In this document: positions 25,478 through 36,560 of the stretch, in pieces | Layout of the letters: each line of letters begins with the position of its first letter | How positions within the stretch are numbered: position 1 is the stretch's first letter | Source: Paragonimus skrjabini miyazakii | Lineage: Eukaryota > Platyhelminthes > Trematoda > Plagiorchiida > Troglotrematidae | Length of the DNA stretch: 64,000 nucleotides | Assembly (NCBI GenBank): GCA_014338405.1 | Contig: JTDE01000020.1 | Span: forward strand, 334,261 to 398,260 | Direction: 5' to 3' | Translations under genes and position numbers: made by a program | The notes under the pieces: generated by a model | Database searches by the model: none | Seen by the model: only the letters and a program-made list of their open reading frames with translations | Told to the model about the DNA's origin: nothing

Positions 25478-28400
25478 CTGGAAGTACACATCACAGCAAA
25501 AAAGAAAGATGACCAAAGGTATGAAACATGGAAAAAGCAAAACATAAACCTGAAGTATGATATAAACATGTTACATTTGTTGCAACGGATCACACATATC
25601 TGCCGACCGGGAGGTAAATTGCAGCCATAAGGTGGGATGTGTTTCAAAGTAGGTAAAAGATCCATGCCCCGAAAGCCCACCGCAAAACAAAGGCAGACAA
25701 TTGCTAGATTTCGTGACAGATCTGAGGAAGTATGCTGTAGTGTCTATCATCCTAAAGGTAACCTTTTCGAAGTAAGACCATTTCCAAATGGATTGGTCAA
25801 CGCAAGCCAAGTTACATTTCCTTCGGTTCATGATGTTTCGATGTCACTTTCGCGGATACCGGTGTAAACTCCCGATATCCCAAGGGGTTGTTCTGGGTCT
25901 CAATGGCGATTAATGCGCGCAATGCAGTAAAAGATGAAACCAATTACATCTAGTGGTTAGTTCGATGGTTCGGCAGATGTCTCCCATAAAACATTGAAGT
26001 GTATCAATCCGTCACATCGAACTTCGTTGGTTGAAGGCTTGACACCCATGGAATGCACAGCTGAGAATGGACGTGAACAGCGCACACAGTGTAAATCTGT
26101 TCTGAAATGGATCGTGTTTCCATTTTGTGTACAAATGACGAGCTGGTTTAAATTTAGCAAAGGATGGAATAAACGAATGAAGCTTACATGTCAGACCAGA
26201 TAAGAGGTGATGGCTTGATTCATCATCGATTATGCTGGGCAATCGGAACAAAGAAGAAAACAACGGCGAGTTTCTTCATTCAGGTTAAGTGCGTGAACGC
26301 GTAATATGTTGAGTTGGTTATTAAGTGGATTTAGGTTCCCAGGTCTATGCGGAAGAAAGACCAAAGGATTATGAGTCCGTGAGAAGTAGTTTGGTGTCAG
26401 TTAGGATATTGACTACCTGCATGTGTGTGAGGTTCATAGTGTGGTTCACTAAAACTCTTATGAAGCAGGTCAATAAAGAGAACACTAGTAAAAACTGAAA
26501 CTATCTACAACTATGAGTTCCGTCCTTCGACAAATACCTCAGAAAACATTAGTGGATACATGGCGTGCACCAGCAGTTGGTTCATTTGGCTAGTTCATTA
26601 CAAGCCACCGGGTGACAATTTCATTTCAAATAACCCCTTCAGATGTTCGTGATTTTATCGGCCAGTCGTGAAACCGGAACACAGCTGAATGTTATCAGTC
26701 TGTACTCATTCGTACCGCTTTGCTAGTACAGTAGGCAATATATTCTTGAGCCACCCACGTGAGACGGTTTGTCATACGAGGACACCTAACGCCACAGGAG
26801 ATTTGAAACAATTCGCCCCCACACCCCAGGGACCACACTCAAACGGTAACCTTTCAAATTTCAGCCTTGCACTTAGCTACCGCTGCGTCCATCGCGCTGT
26901 TAATTGGATGAATACCGATTTATCACTAAGGCTAGAACTTGTCTGACTTATCCGGTCTTTCGGAAGACGACGACCACAACAGACTAGTATGTCAATTTAA
27001 GTGGATCATTCAAGTACCCATAGACAAGAGACCGGTTTGTCAAAGGTGTTGCCCGTGTGCACACTTATGATAAGCGTGATCTTATAAATTTGATTCTTAA
27101 GACAATGAGTGGTATCCTTGGTACGATGAAGTTGCCACAAGGTGTATAACGATGTCACGGTCTTAGAAATACGAACACTGACTTCCCTGTCCACACTTCC
27201 AACATTAGAGATCCACCTACAAAAAGCATATCGTACAGTGAGGTGAAAGGAAACTAGTGAGCTAACAACAGTTATATCTCAGTGCGGTTGTCAAACGATG
27301 GTATGCAAATGCTAATCAGGCTTAGTAGCGCGTATATAATTGTTATCTAGTTGAGTGATAACACATGGAAATGTACCCCAATAAAAACAAGAAGAATGCT
27401 CTGTTCTTGGGTTACTCCTAGTCTCACTAACAACTTGCTTATTTGTTTTCAAAGTAAAAGCAGCATAACGATGTTTGCTTGGACTTGGATCAGAATTTCA
27501 AGAAATCAGCCTCATTCATTCTCCTTCTTTTGTCGATTTGAGTTGTAGTTGTACGGCTGTCATGCATCAGTGCCAATCATTGGTTCATTAACGTTGATTA
27601 AGATTACCGCAATGCCTCGTTTTGGAACTCTGATTAGTGCTTCTGCATTTCCAACGTATTGAAAATAAACACCAATGAATATGAAACAGGCTAACAGTAG
27701 TACGTACGACGTCTTCCGCAATGATATTTCGGTAGCAATTCATCGTTTGTTTTTGACAAATTTAACTTTTTTCTCATTTTGTTTGCTTCTTCTTTACAAA
27801 CTAGCATTTCTGGATTGATATGCCTTCCACAGGATCTGATAACTGATGGACTCCCCCAGTTGTTCCCCGTCTATCTTTTTGCGCGACTTTTTTATTAAGT
27901 GTTAATCGGTGTATGCTATTTTGACTGTTGTTCTAGTCAAATGGACTTGCCAAACATTTCTTACTTCATCCGCTTGATCTGTACGGATTTTCTAATCATA
28001 TTCTTCTATTTCTGATTTTGTATTATCCCCCTGACCAGCAGCAATTCTAGTGTGCTACGTTGATTTCCATTCTTATCAATGAGTACGCTCCAGTCGCAAC
28101 TTGCTGCTTCCGTTTTGGTCATCTGACTGTCTCAGAAGTGACTAGATTGATTGTGCTTGCTGTTTGCTTCCAGTGTATAGTTTGCGTGTTAATTTTGCGG
28201 GTAACCAATGAGATGCAAATCGGAGTGTCACTGTGTAAGACATATTACGTATTATTCCCGGACTTCATCAAATTCACCGGTGGGAACCAATATTTCAAAC
28301 ACCAATGAGCTGTCTCAGTTTACTTCTAATCAACACTTGTGTTTTATACTGACTCATAACTGTCGTTTGACTGACAAAGTGCACTTCCACTACAGAGGTA

Positions 28401-28601
28401 CAACGGTTTCAATCACACAACAGTGCCATAAGAGCTGGTCAGCTAACCGTTCAGGCTTTACTGCTATGGTTAGTTTGTTAAGCCGTTATCGACGGGAATA
28501 TAGCTAATACCTGGAGTGTCCACTCATAATGTTTATCTATAGGCAAGGTATAAATACCAGGATAGTTAACTTTTGATTCTGAACAGTTGTCCATTTCCTA
28601 C
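25478..28601 (-). other. Intron region of 3.1 kb, probably hiding a short exon
   Basis: The flanking exons do not match in phase (phase 1 on the left of the junction, phase 0 on the right), so at least one small exon of 3n+2 nt must lie here. The best candidate is 26417-26448. Open frames at 25571-25867 and 25957-26263 exist on both strands without a known motif; the latter may be an unrecognised repeat. Confidence 0.5.
26417..26448 (-). CDS. Candidate 32-nt micro-exon bridging a phase gap
   Basis: On the minus strand the segment is preceded by a pyrimidine-rich run and TTTTAG and followed by CATGCAG|GTAGTC. With 2 leading bases and 10 codons (NHTMNLTHMQ) it converts phase 1 of exon 28602-28800 to phase 0 of exon 25277-25477, which is exactly what is missing. 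The phase fit alone has an appreciable chance probability, and the donor is not full consensus. Confidence 0.25.
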
Positions 28602-28800
28602 CCTCTTCAACATTCAATCGTGAACAGCACAAGCTTACCATTGAGCATGCAGCCTCAACTTTTGCATGAATTAGTTCACAGTTCACAACAGGACTTGCTT
28701 GGGCGCTCTGCGTAGAATTCGTCTCGTTCGGGTAGGTGGTTGACTCCTCTTCAAATTGTCCCAGTATGCTATCCAACGAGTGCATATAGCCAATTAGGTG
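28602..28800 (-). CDS. Exon of the large minus-strand gene
   Basis: The acceptor is TTTTTTGTGTTTTCTTCCC…GACTCAG and the donor GAAGAGG|GTAGGA. Phase 0 at the start, 66 codons, phase 1 at the end. The peptide opens with a helical segment (HLIGYMHSLDSILGQFEEE), has a Ser/Thr/Asn-rich linker (PNETNSTQSAQAS) and returns to helix with four cysteines (VEAACSMVSLCCSRLNVEE). It follows exon 30704-30835 in frame. No catalytic motif is visible; it fits an interrupted coiled coil. Confidence 0.75.
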
Positions 28801-30703
28801 CTGAGTCATATGGGAAGAAAACACAAAAAAGGAACAACGTTAGTGACAAAAATAAACAATCGCTGTACGGACAGCGAAAAAAAAGAAAAAAAAGCAGTTA
28901 ACCTTGTAGTGGATCTAAACACTATACAAAATTCAGGTATGAACTCGAGATCAAAAGGGTGATAAAAATGGGAATGATCAACTCACAATAGTTCACTAAA
29001 GTGCTTTGATTTAGAATTCCACTACACAAAATGTAGTATCCAATAGATACAATCCGTCGTGTCGTTCCTAATTAATCTTGGAGGTCAACAACTGAGGTAA
29101 TTCCAATGGTAGATAAATGAGGAACTTTGCCGCAATAGTCGCTTGATTCCGTTAGCTTCTAACTCTACAAAATTCAGTGCACCAGCGACCCGAACGCAGA
29201 GAAAACGCAAGGCTCGCGAACCGAGAAGTGAGTGAGTTGTATTTACTGATTATCGATTAGTTCGATTAAGTTGGTTTAAACGTTGGTTGTATACGTGAAG
29301 TTGAGGAATGTGAAAGTGTGAATAACAATCAGAATTTTGAAATAGAAAATAGTGTGCAAAACATTACCACCTGGAGACAAAGTCTTCAGTGTTGTTATAC
29401 TGGATGCAAACGTTAAGAACAACAACAGGCTACGAAAATCTTGATGTTCCACGTTCTGGCCTTTTTTCCAACGGTCTTCGTGAAAGGTGTTATAATCTAA
29501 ATTACATTCACATAATAACAGGAATCATGGGCATTTGTCGTGCTTAGGTCAATATACTCATTGCATGAAACTATTGGTCGAACCAGACGGCTATTGAGTG
29601 AAGATGAAACCGATGACATAGCTGGAAGTCGTTTTTTTTTAGGTAACTCACTAGGACCGTAGTTCAGTTGGATAATACAAGAGACCCAATACTGGAACAT
29701 CCCAATGATCCACTCTCTACAAGTGGCTAAACAGCGGATAGTAAACATCCTTCCCCAGTCAAGAATTTGAATGACGAAATACGAGGACCGATATTGTAAG
29801 ATGGTAATACCATTTCGTATCCACTCGTCCTACAACGGCAATGAATGTGAGAAGTAATTACACGATTGTAGCCCGTAAATCATGTTATATATAGCAGCTA
29901 AAGATAGCACACAAAATGCTATCACCATCTTGCAAAACCAGTCTTCTCATTCTGTCACATAAACAGTCTGTTCACCAAATGAATTGCCAGGAGTGCGATA
30001 ATATTAGCATGGAAGAAACTAGCATAAGAAATGAATACGTAAGCTACATAACACAAACGACATGCACGGTTTCATCCGCAAGTCACACGTCAATTTCAAA
30101 GATCAACAAAATTATCAGTTATCGCGCTACATTCCTTGTCAACTAATAACCACATATATTTCAACCAATCTTAGGTGATTCATAACGGTCTAGTTTTCTA
30201 TGTTAAATGACGTCGTATTGAATTCCACGTAATTCATTCTCAATTTGAGTGTTTGAATCACACAAATAGCTTACTCGTATCTACCGTCTGTCTCGAAATG
30301 ATCAATGGCATCCGTGGTGCAACAAAAACCACTCGTGTTGATGTTTGTTTGCACGCGTTCATTCACTTCAGTCACTGGGTCAGGCTAATCCGGAATAGGA
30401 TGCCACCAACCATAGGCCAATCACAAGGATGTACGAGTAAGAACCAACCCAGACTGATACAAGGAGAATATTTTACGAATGCCGCGACATGTATCTTTTG
30501 ACAATAAGTGTCCACCGAAATATTACATATCAAGCCAACCATCTCTTAAATACGGCCAGTTGACAGTGTGTAGCTCACACCTCAATAACAAAGCTTTCAT
30601 AATGGTAAACGATTGCACAGTTTTTTACCTGTGGTTGATAAGACATGCTCATCCATACCTTCCTGAGTATATGAAACCACACAAGTTGACACACAAAGCC
30701 TAC
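28801..30703 (-). other. Intron of 1.9 kb, nothing recognised
   Basis: It lies between phase-0 exons. It is AT-rich, with an A-rich run near 28879-28893 and a T-run near 29632. I see no repeat or gene that I can name. Confidence 0.6.
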
Positions 30704-30835
30704 CTGGATTATACGTTCCGATCGTTCCTGTCGGTGTCTACTCTGATGTAATGCATTTAAAGCCTTCTTCAATTGCACAGCAAGCTCGAAAGTCTGGTGC
30801 TTTAATCCAATTTTGGCCGCTCTGGCAACGCGCAG
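30704..30835 (-). CDS. Coiled-coil exon of the large minus-strand gene
   Basis: The acceptor is AAATTTTCAG and the donor ATCCAG|GTAGGC. It has 44 codons, phase 0 on both sides. The peptide (LRVARAAKIGLKHQTFELAV, then QLKKALNALHQSRHRQER) is a basic amphipathic helix that reads on into exon 28602-28800. It begins upstream of the first ATG in this frame, so the ATG at about 30776 is an internal methionine or a chance codon and not the start of a gene. Confidence 0.8.
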
Positions 30836-31431
30836 CTGAAAATTTCGATAACAAACAAATCAGTATATGACATGTATGTGGAAGAAAAACGTTAAGCAAA
30901 AGATTTTACATTAATTAAAGTTTCCACGGCACAATGATTTGCCGGTTTTCATTAGTAGGTAGTTTGATGGAAAGAAAGATGGTCGGTAGGGAGAAATTAG
31001 ACGTAGATGATATTAAAACTGTGCAACAGCTGCATGGAACAGAGCTGCAAAACACCATAAAAGAGCTAAAGAAGGAAGGCAACAAGAAGACGGAATTATT
31101 GCTTGTGGTTGTCAGTATCGGAGTGATCATTCATAACTGGACAATGTTGTATACACACAGCATTCAACGCAGTGCCTAGAAATGAAGTAAAAGACGTGAT
31201 GAAAAGATCTAGAAGTCATTAAAACAAGTACACGGTAACAAATGATGGTATTAGTTTTGTGCAGACCATCAGTTTACATTGCTTGTCCAAACTGTCCTCA
31301 TCCTTTAACAACGGTTTAGGTTCGACTGACTGTTTGTTGGACAGTACACCAACAAATCAAAAGACGACATGTAACAAGAAGTACTGTACGAGTTACTGAA
31401 CAATCACTGAAAACGTTCCTGAATAACCAAC

Positions 31432-31543
31432 CTGTTGAACCAAACAATTATTTCGTTGTTTCACCAACACGAGTGGCGACGGTAAACAGGCGCCCGTCGA
31501 AGCAGTCGGTTCTTCACAAGGTTGGTCACGTTCGTTGGCTTTT
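31432..31543 (-). CDS. Exon of the large minus-strand gene
   Basis: The acceptor is GCATTACCACAG and the donor TTCAACAG|GTTGGT. One leading base plus 37 codons, phase 0 at the end. Only this frame is open throughout. The peptide starts acidic and Pro/Thr-rich (KANERDQPCEEPTAS) and ends as the start of the helix that continues in the next exon (LVLVKQRNNCLVQQ). The intron to exon 30704-30835 is only about 600 nt. Confidence 0.7.
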
Positions 31544-32298
31544 CTGTGGTAATGCACATGAAGAAAGAAACCAAACGTAATTCTACGCAGTGCTTAGGTT
31601 ACGTCATAAAACAGCAGGATAACCAAGTAAAGCACATATGTAGAGCTACACTCGTCTAGAATGAGAGTGAAATTTAAATTGTCATGCAAGCATATTGTTT
31701 CTGTTTCCACTAAGTTCGCCATTAGGGCACGTGTGCGAGCAATATTGCGCGTGCTGGTATTTACGCACATTCCCAATTAGGTTGAAGTTCAACGGCTGGT
31801 TGATTTTGGTGGCTGCCGACGCAATTTGCTAAGTTCTCCGTCAGTTAAAAGCATGAAAGCGATCCGGTTCCGTGCACGGAAAAAGTACAGACTACATTTG
31901 TCAACTATTCAGTTGAATGTATCCAATGTTGGCGAAGGAATGATATCAACCGGCTACATCAAGCAGAGTTGAATTTCAATGTAGCAAAATATTTTTCACA
32001 GTAAACATGATAGCTGCACCCTTTTTTGTTCTTTTGTTAGGTTTTGCTTCACAAGCAAACGTCAAATGTTTAATTAGGCTTGAACATTTACTCACACGGG
32101 TCAGTTCCAATTTCAGGTAAGGAAATGTTTTATGTCATGTACATATATTTTATACGTACCACGAGTGCGACTGATGAGTATGGCTGACACGGGGTTCTGG
32201 AACCAACCTATTTTTGATGCAAGCGTTGATGAATGTTGTATGATTCGTTGTAGAACAAGTCTTCGCAAGGATACATAACAGGAGGCCGACGTGCCTAC

Positions 32299-32383
32299 CT
32301 TGGGACAAATCGCTCGCGACCGTCTGTCGCAGAAACAGCTCTCTTGACGAAATAGGAGTACCAGTCCAAGGTTTTTGGATGAA
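32299..32383 (-). CDS. Exon of the large minus-strand gene
   Basis: The donor CCCAAG|GTAGGC is good. The acceptor (AATCTTAATCCGAG) is weak in pyrimidines, so the start could shift. With 2 leading and 2 trailing bases it carries 27 codons (HPKTLDWYSYFVKRA, then VSATDGRERFVP). Both split codons are completed by the neighbouring exons (37647-37927 and 31432-31543). The WYSYFVKR patch is the only strongly aromatic segment in the model; I do not recognise a domain. Confidence 0.6.
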
Positions 32384-33501
32384 CTCGGATTAAGATTGCA
32401 TACCTTTGAGTTGTCCTTCAATCAGCTTACGGTTTACTTGTCAATTCTAGAGTATTCTATAACGTACTAAATGTTGTTTGTTTCGGTCGTAAGCACATTA
32501 TATCCTGCTAGGAAAAAAGTACAATTCGAAGTGAGTCTGGTGTATGATGCTCAAATAAGAAATAGACATTGCAGACGATGTGCAGATACACAAGTAGATA
32601 AGAAAACAGTCGCCTAGGTTAATCTCTATGGCGCCTGACGTTACTACTAGCTTGAAACATAGAAGCATCTGACATAAAATTTTAGCAGTTCAAGTGCGGC
32701 TAACCACACCTACTAATGAGCATACGTTCGTTTGCTCGATGAGTTTGACCACTTATTACTTCGTTTACCAACTCACTGATCTAACAAACCTCTACACATC
32801 TGGTGATAAGTGACAAGAGAGACCAATATGAACCCTTTCTATGACCGTCGCGCGTTTTAGCATGAGTTTGTTCGATTTGTCACCTAAAACACAACATGTC
32901 CCTCCGAAAGTTCGCTCGTTTCTCACAAGAAGTAACACTCGAAATAGATGCAACTAAGTTATCACGAAAGTGTAGAAAAAGTCAGACAGTCAAAAGTCCG
33001 AAAAATCAACATCTCAACGGTTCACTTTCCCGAAACTTCGTAATATGTATAACTCAAAGTTATTACAGTTCAAATAAAACAATTCAACAATTTCAACATA
33101 CCAAAATAACAACAAACATAGCGTCCATATTGATTAACGATGGTTCTTACGAATATGCGCTGATAATTGGCCCACTCATGTGTATATCACTAAATGTGTA
33201 ACCTTCGCCACTTATACTGAGAAGCAGGCCTTGATGAATCCCACCCCAAAATGAAAGCGGTGGTTATTGATCGCAAAACAAAAATAACTGGATGTTACCA
33301 ATGTCTGTGAGAATCGATCAAACATGAACCACTTCTTACCATTGCTTGAAATCTTTCACTTTAGTAAACTAATAAATATATTTTCAGATTACTGGTGAGT
33401 AACAGTCGGGGATTTGGTTAATTTCAAGTTGAACATCACCCACAATTGATCGCAGGTATCGCATTCCCATAGACTTTCCAGTCGATCTATTTCGAAAAGA
33501 A

Positions 33502-33546
33502 GCACTAGACTCGAGTTTCGCTCTCATTAGGGCTCGTCAGTAGTGC
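33502..33546 (-). ncRNA. Hammerhead ribozyme motif (core intact)
   Basis: On the minus strand: stem I GCACTA pairs perfectly with TAGTGC; the core CTGACGA is intact; stem II GCCCT-AATG-AGAGC has one mismatch; GAAAC follows; stem III is just two pairs around a 4-nt loop (AC-TCGA-GT); the cleavage triplet is GTC. All residues of the conserved core are present. Very short stem III is a known trait of retroposon hammerheads, which may act as dimers. Activity is inferred, not shown. Confidence 0.75.
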
Positions 33547-33563
33547 ATATCCTCGCCACTACC

Positions 33564-33619
33564 GGGACTAGAACTCCGGTCACGTTGTTCATGAGGTAAC
33601 CATGTTTACCACTGCGCCA
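33564..33619 (-). promoter_or_regulatory. Internal RNA polymerase III promoter of SINE (boxes A and B)
   Basis: Box A TGGCGCAGTGGTAAAC at 33604-33619 and box B GGAGTTCTAGTCCC at 33564-33577 (minus strand) match the usual spacing in tRNA-derived SINEs. There is no tRNA cloverleaf, so this is not a tRNA gene. Confidence 0.6.
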
Positions 33620-34107
33620 CTGACCTCTGAGTTGTTAGGATCTTGATTACTGGGTTTTTGTCTGCCAAATAGCTGAGTGTCTGGAGTATCGACGGCTCAC
33701 AGTCACCAAATCCAAGCGCTTAGACTCAAAACGGGCAGGAAATGAAAGAACTCATGAAAATGACTGGCAGAAGCTTCTACTTCAGTGTAGCTGAGTCTAC
33801 ATATGTCAGACAAGAACGATCACGTAGGCCGGATGCCGGTATGTCGATACAGAATCTAGCGGAATAAGAAATGCCTTCAACTAAAAGAGTTTCGTAGGCA
33901 CGGTCTGCGTTTATAAGCAACATTAGGAAAATTCATTGTGACTTCTAAAAATTGACGAAGCAAATAAATCAAATAAAACTTTTGAAGGAAATAATGGGGC
34001 CTGGAAGCTTGTCATAATGACATACAATGTGTGCCTAAGTGAAGGTGAAGCGCTTGTGAAGGGTCTATTTATTTTGTTACAGCCAGGTTTTGGAAAAGTT
34101 TTCTTTC

Positions 34108-34311
34108 GATAAGCGGGTTGAGAATAACGCAACGTTACGGGCAAGTTTTTACAATCTAAGTTACAATTACATCGAGTGGCTTCCCTCAGGGTTGTTGTAA
34201 CCGGAAAATGGGATTTCGATTATAACAGTCCTGAGGAAGAAAACCCGAGGTGGTTGGAACGTAGGGTTTTATAACTTGCTTGTAACGTTGTGTTATTCTC
34301 AGTCCATTTAC
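34108..34311. repeat. Fold-back (inverted) repeat, arms of about 93 bp
   Basis: The left arm 34108-34200 (GATAAGCGGGTTGAGAATAA…CCCTCAGGGTTGTTGTAA) is the reverse complement, with substitutions, of the right arm 34219-34311 (ATTATAACAGTCCTGAGGAA…TTCTCAGTCCATTTAC). The spacer is 18 bp. A solitary arm occurs at 44258-44353 in the left-arm orientation. The transcript could form a long hairpin. Two head-to-head insertions of one repeat would explain it. Confidence 0.75.
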
Positions 34312-35209
34312 TAATGACATGTTAACTGCGACGCCCAAACTGTTCGACTTCATTCGTACTAAATTTGGTGCGGATATCTTACAATTCCCTTCAGATAAGT
34401 TCGCGTGAAAAGTGTTGGTTTTGAAGCCCGAAACATGCTAAGAAAAAATGCTACATGTGATCAATAAACACGTTTTAGCCATTTATGTAGATTTCGAAAT
34501 GATAAATGGCCAAGTAAAGTAAGGGTTGATGTGTCAGCATATTTGTAAAGTTTCCAAAGTTGCCGCATTGTTCTGTTTAAGATTTTTCCAATGCAATGAA
34601 GAGAGGTTGTACTGAGTAGCTTTCGAGATGTTTTACTCGAACAATCAGTTGTGTATATGAATTGTATTGGCGAAACTTTGAGTCTATCAAGGAATTTCGA
34701 CCATTCATTTTAATAATTTTGTGCTGCCTTCGGCTACACTGAAGAAGAATGCGTAGGGAACAAATATGGACGAGCTTAATGATTTCCTTTGAAATGTTCA
34801 CATCTATAATAGCAAACAACTATTTAATTTCTATGAAGTGCAATTCAGTCGTCACGTGATAGTCAACGATTAGACGAAACTGACAGGTGCTTTCCAGAAA
34901 AATATTTATCATACGGATGAGTAGTAGACAACTTTGTTTTTTATATAGACTGAATGTTACCCACAATCAATCGCAGCCGTTCAATTTATATGAAAACCAA
35001 AACCTCATACAATTAATCAGTAATCAAAATACCGCTCAACAACTTAGTGGTTTCTGTGAATTCAACTTGGACAGAAGTCATTAGTTGTAGTTAACAGGAC
35101 AGTAACTATGTCTGCTCCCGGGGCGATCGGGCAACTTGATCATTACTCACAAGCGAAAGTGGTTGAGTGTTCACATATGACAATTCGGTCGTGCCTAATG
35201 TGAGGTCAA

Positions 35210-35263
35210 TGGCGCAGTGGTAAACACGGTTGCCTCATGAAAAGCGTGACCGGAGTTCTAGTC
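35210..35263 (+). promoter_or_regulatory. Internal RNA polymerase III promoter of SINE
   Basis: Box A TGGCGCAGTGGTAAAC (35210-35225) is identical to that of the minus-strand copy; box B GGAGTTCTAGTC is at 35252-35263. Confidence 0.6.
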
Positions 35264-35282
35264 ACGGCAGTGGCAAGGATAT

Positions 35283-35327
35283 GCACTATTGACGAGCTCT
35301 AATGAGAGCGAAACACGAGTCTAGTGC
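35283..35327 (+). ncRNA. Hammerhead ribozyme motif with one core change
   Basis: Stem I is GCACTA/TAGTGC (perfect), stem II GCTCT-AATG-AGAGC (perfect), then GAAAC, a 2-bp stem III with loop ACGA, and the GTC cleavage triplet. The first core block reads TTGACGA instead of CTGACGA; that C is required in known hammerheads, so this copy is probably inactive. Confidence 0.7.
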
Positions 35328-35579
35328 TTTTGCTGTTCGAAAGGGGCTAAGTGGAAAGTCTATGGAAATGAGACAGCTGCGATCAATTGTGGGTGATGTT
35401 CAATTTATCGTACGTTTTCATCTACTTGAACATTATCAGTAGTGTGACTATAAGGCACAAATTGGATGTAGGTGTGCGACTTGCTAACACTGAATGGAGG
35501 TAGTTTAGCACAGGTTGTCGGCGTGAAATAATTAAATCCGTGCATTGTAACGTTTGAAATAATGCAATATTTCCTGTTA

Positions 35580-36560
35580 ATTTTATCCGGTGAAGAATGG
35601 GCATCACCGAACCAAAAAAATCAAACGTAGACACACTTTTGTACCACTGACACAAAGAAGAAATCTAATCCAATACCTGACAGACAGGGCTATGGAAATA
35701 GGTTCGGGTGGCACCACTGAAGAGAATAGACAGCTTGTCTTTAATACATCCATTGAAAATGGACGTTCGGACAGTTACTTCATCAGAATATGCTGATAAA
35801 CACTAAGGTAGACAAACTACAAACTTCAAATAAAAAGTCTATATTTCCATATTCTTCAATGATGATGACCTCGCTGAAAGCGTAGCCAACAGCCTTACTG
35901 TGGCAATTAAGGAAACATACTTCGCAGCACAACCAAGTGTTCAGCGCTGCAAGTAAAGAAATATATTCCCTGTTGATACCGACTCTTTTTGTGTTTAATG
36001 CTTCGTTTCTTCCCGCGAAAAAAGCTACACAGACCGCACAAGACAGCGATTGCCGGAACGCATTCGGAAGCATCAAACTATGTGGCTAACGTGAGGATCG
36101 ATAAAGCCACGTTCGTCTCTGGTCGCTGCATATTCGATCGAATCAAACCACCTGATCAATCAGACTGATTCGTTCAAAACAGTCTATTGAATATGAAGGA
36201 TACAATCGAGGCAGGTCCAAGGTCGTACACTGGCCGTCACAGCAGCCATTGCAACTTGCCTGTGCTCGCACAGCTGTGTGCCGAAAAACGCTCAGTCAAA
36301 GCACTGGGTCTTCCATGACCGTATACACAAACCCACGATACAGTGACTGCATTGAGGGAGTGTTTCTACCACAAACTTCGCAAACACCAGGTGATCAATG
36401 TTATGTAACTAAATCTCATCACTCAAACTGGACAGGCACTATTGACTGACACGCCTTTCCCCAGTAATATGTTATATAGCACCACCTCATCGAACTCCTG
36501 TAATTGTGTTGTACTTAGCCTAATGATGAAACAACAAAAACGAGCCTGTTTGCTGCGCAC
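35580..36560 (+). mobile_element. Penelope-like element remnant (end of RT plus GIY-YIG endonuclease region)
   Basis: The plus strand at 35590-35800 reads FVPLTQRRNLIQYLTDRAME, the typical post-catalytic RT block of PLEs. From about 35847 it reads FNDDDLAESVANSLTVAIKE and YFAAQPSVQRC, then near 36030 TDRTRQRLPERIRKH, the segment that follows the GIY-YIG motif. The remainder decays towards a 3' end with TTAGCCTAATGATGAAACAA near 36519. Stops occur repeatedly and the RT catalytic core is absent. Sequence choices differ enough from the element at 59820-61230 to suggest a different PLE family. Confidence 0.75.

Larger units (their letters stand above)
33431..33626 (-). mobile_element. tRNA-derived SINE with hammerhead ribozyme motif
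   Basis: Read on the minus strand, a box-A-like TGGCGCAGTGGTAAAC is followed 26 nt later by a box-B-like GGAGTTCTAGTCCC, then a complete hammerhead core and the shared tail GGAAAGTCTATGGGAATG…GATCAATTGTGGGTGATG. This order (pol III promoter, hammerhead, tail) is that of the Smalpha-type retroposons known from schistosomes. This is the best-preserved copy in the window. Confidence 0.75.
34951..35402 (+). mobile_element. SINE insertion bounded by 27-bp inverted repeats
   Basis: The 27 bp at 34951-34977 are the inverted copy of 35376-35402 (22 of 27 positions pair), which is the SINE tail. Inside, 35019-35200 matches 39503-39650 (AGTAATCAAAATACCGCTCA in both), and 35200-35402 is the SINE body with box A, box B, hammerhead and tail. 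The unit therefore exists twice in the window, here with an extra inverted tail on its left. Confidence 0.65.

Noticed and set aside
33564..33619. A possible tRNA gene, from the box A and B sequences.
   Set aside because: No acceptor stem or anticodon arm can be folded; the sequence recurs in several dispersed copies followed by a hammerhead and a common tail, so it is a SINE.
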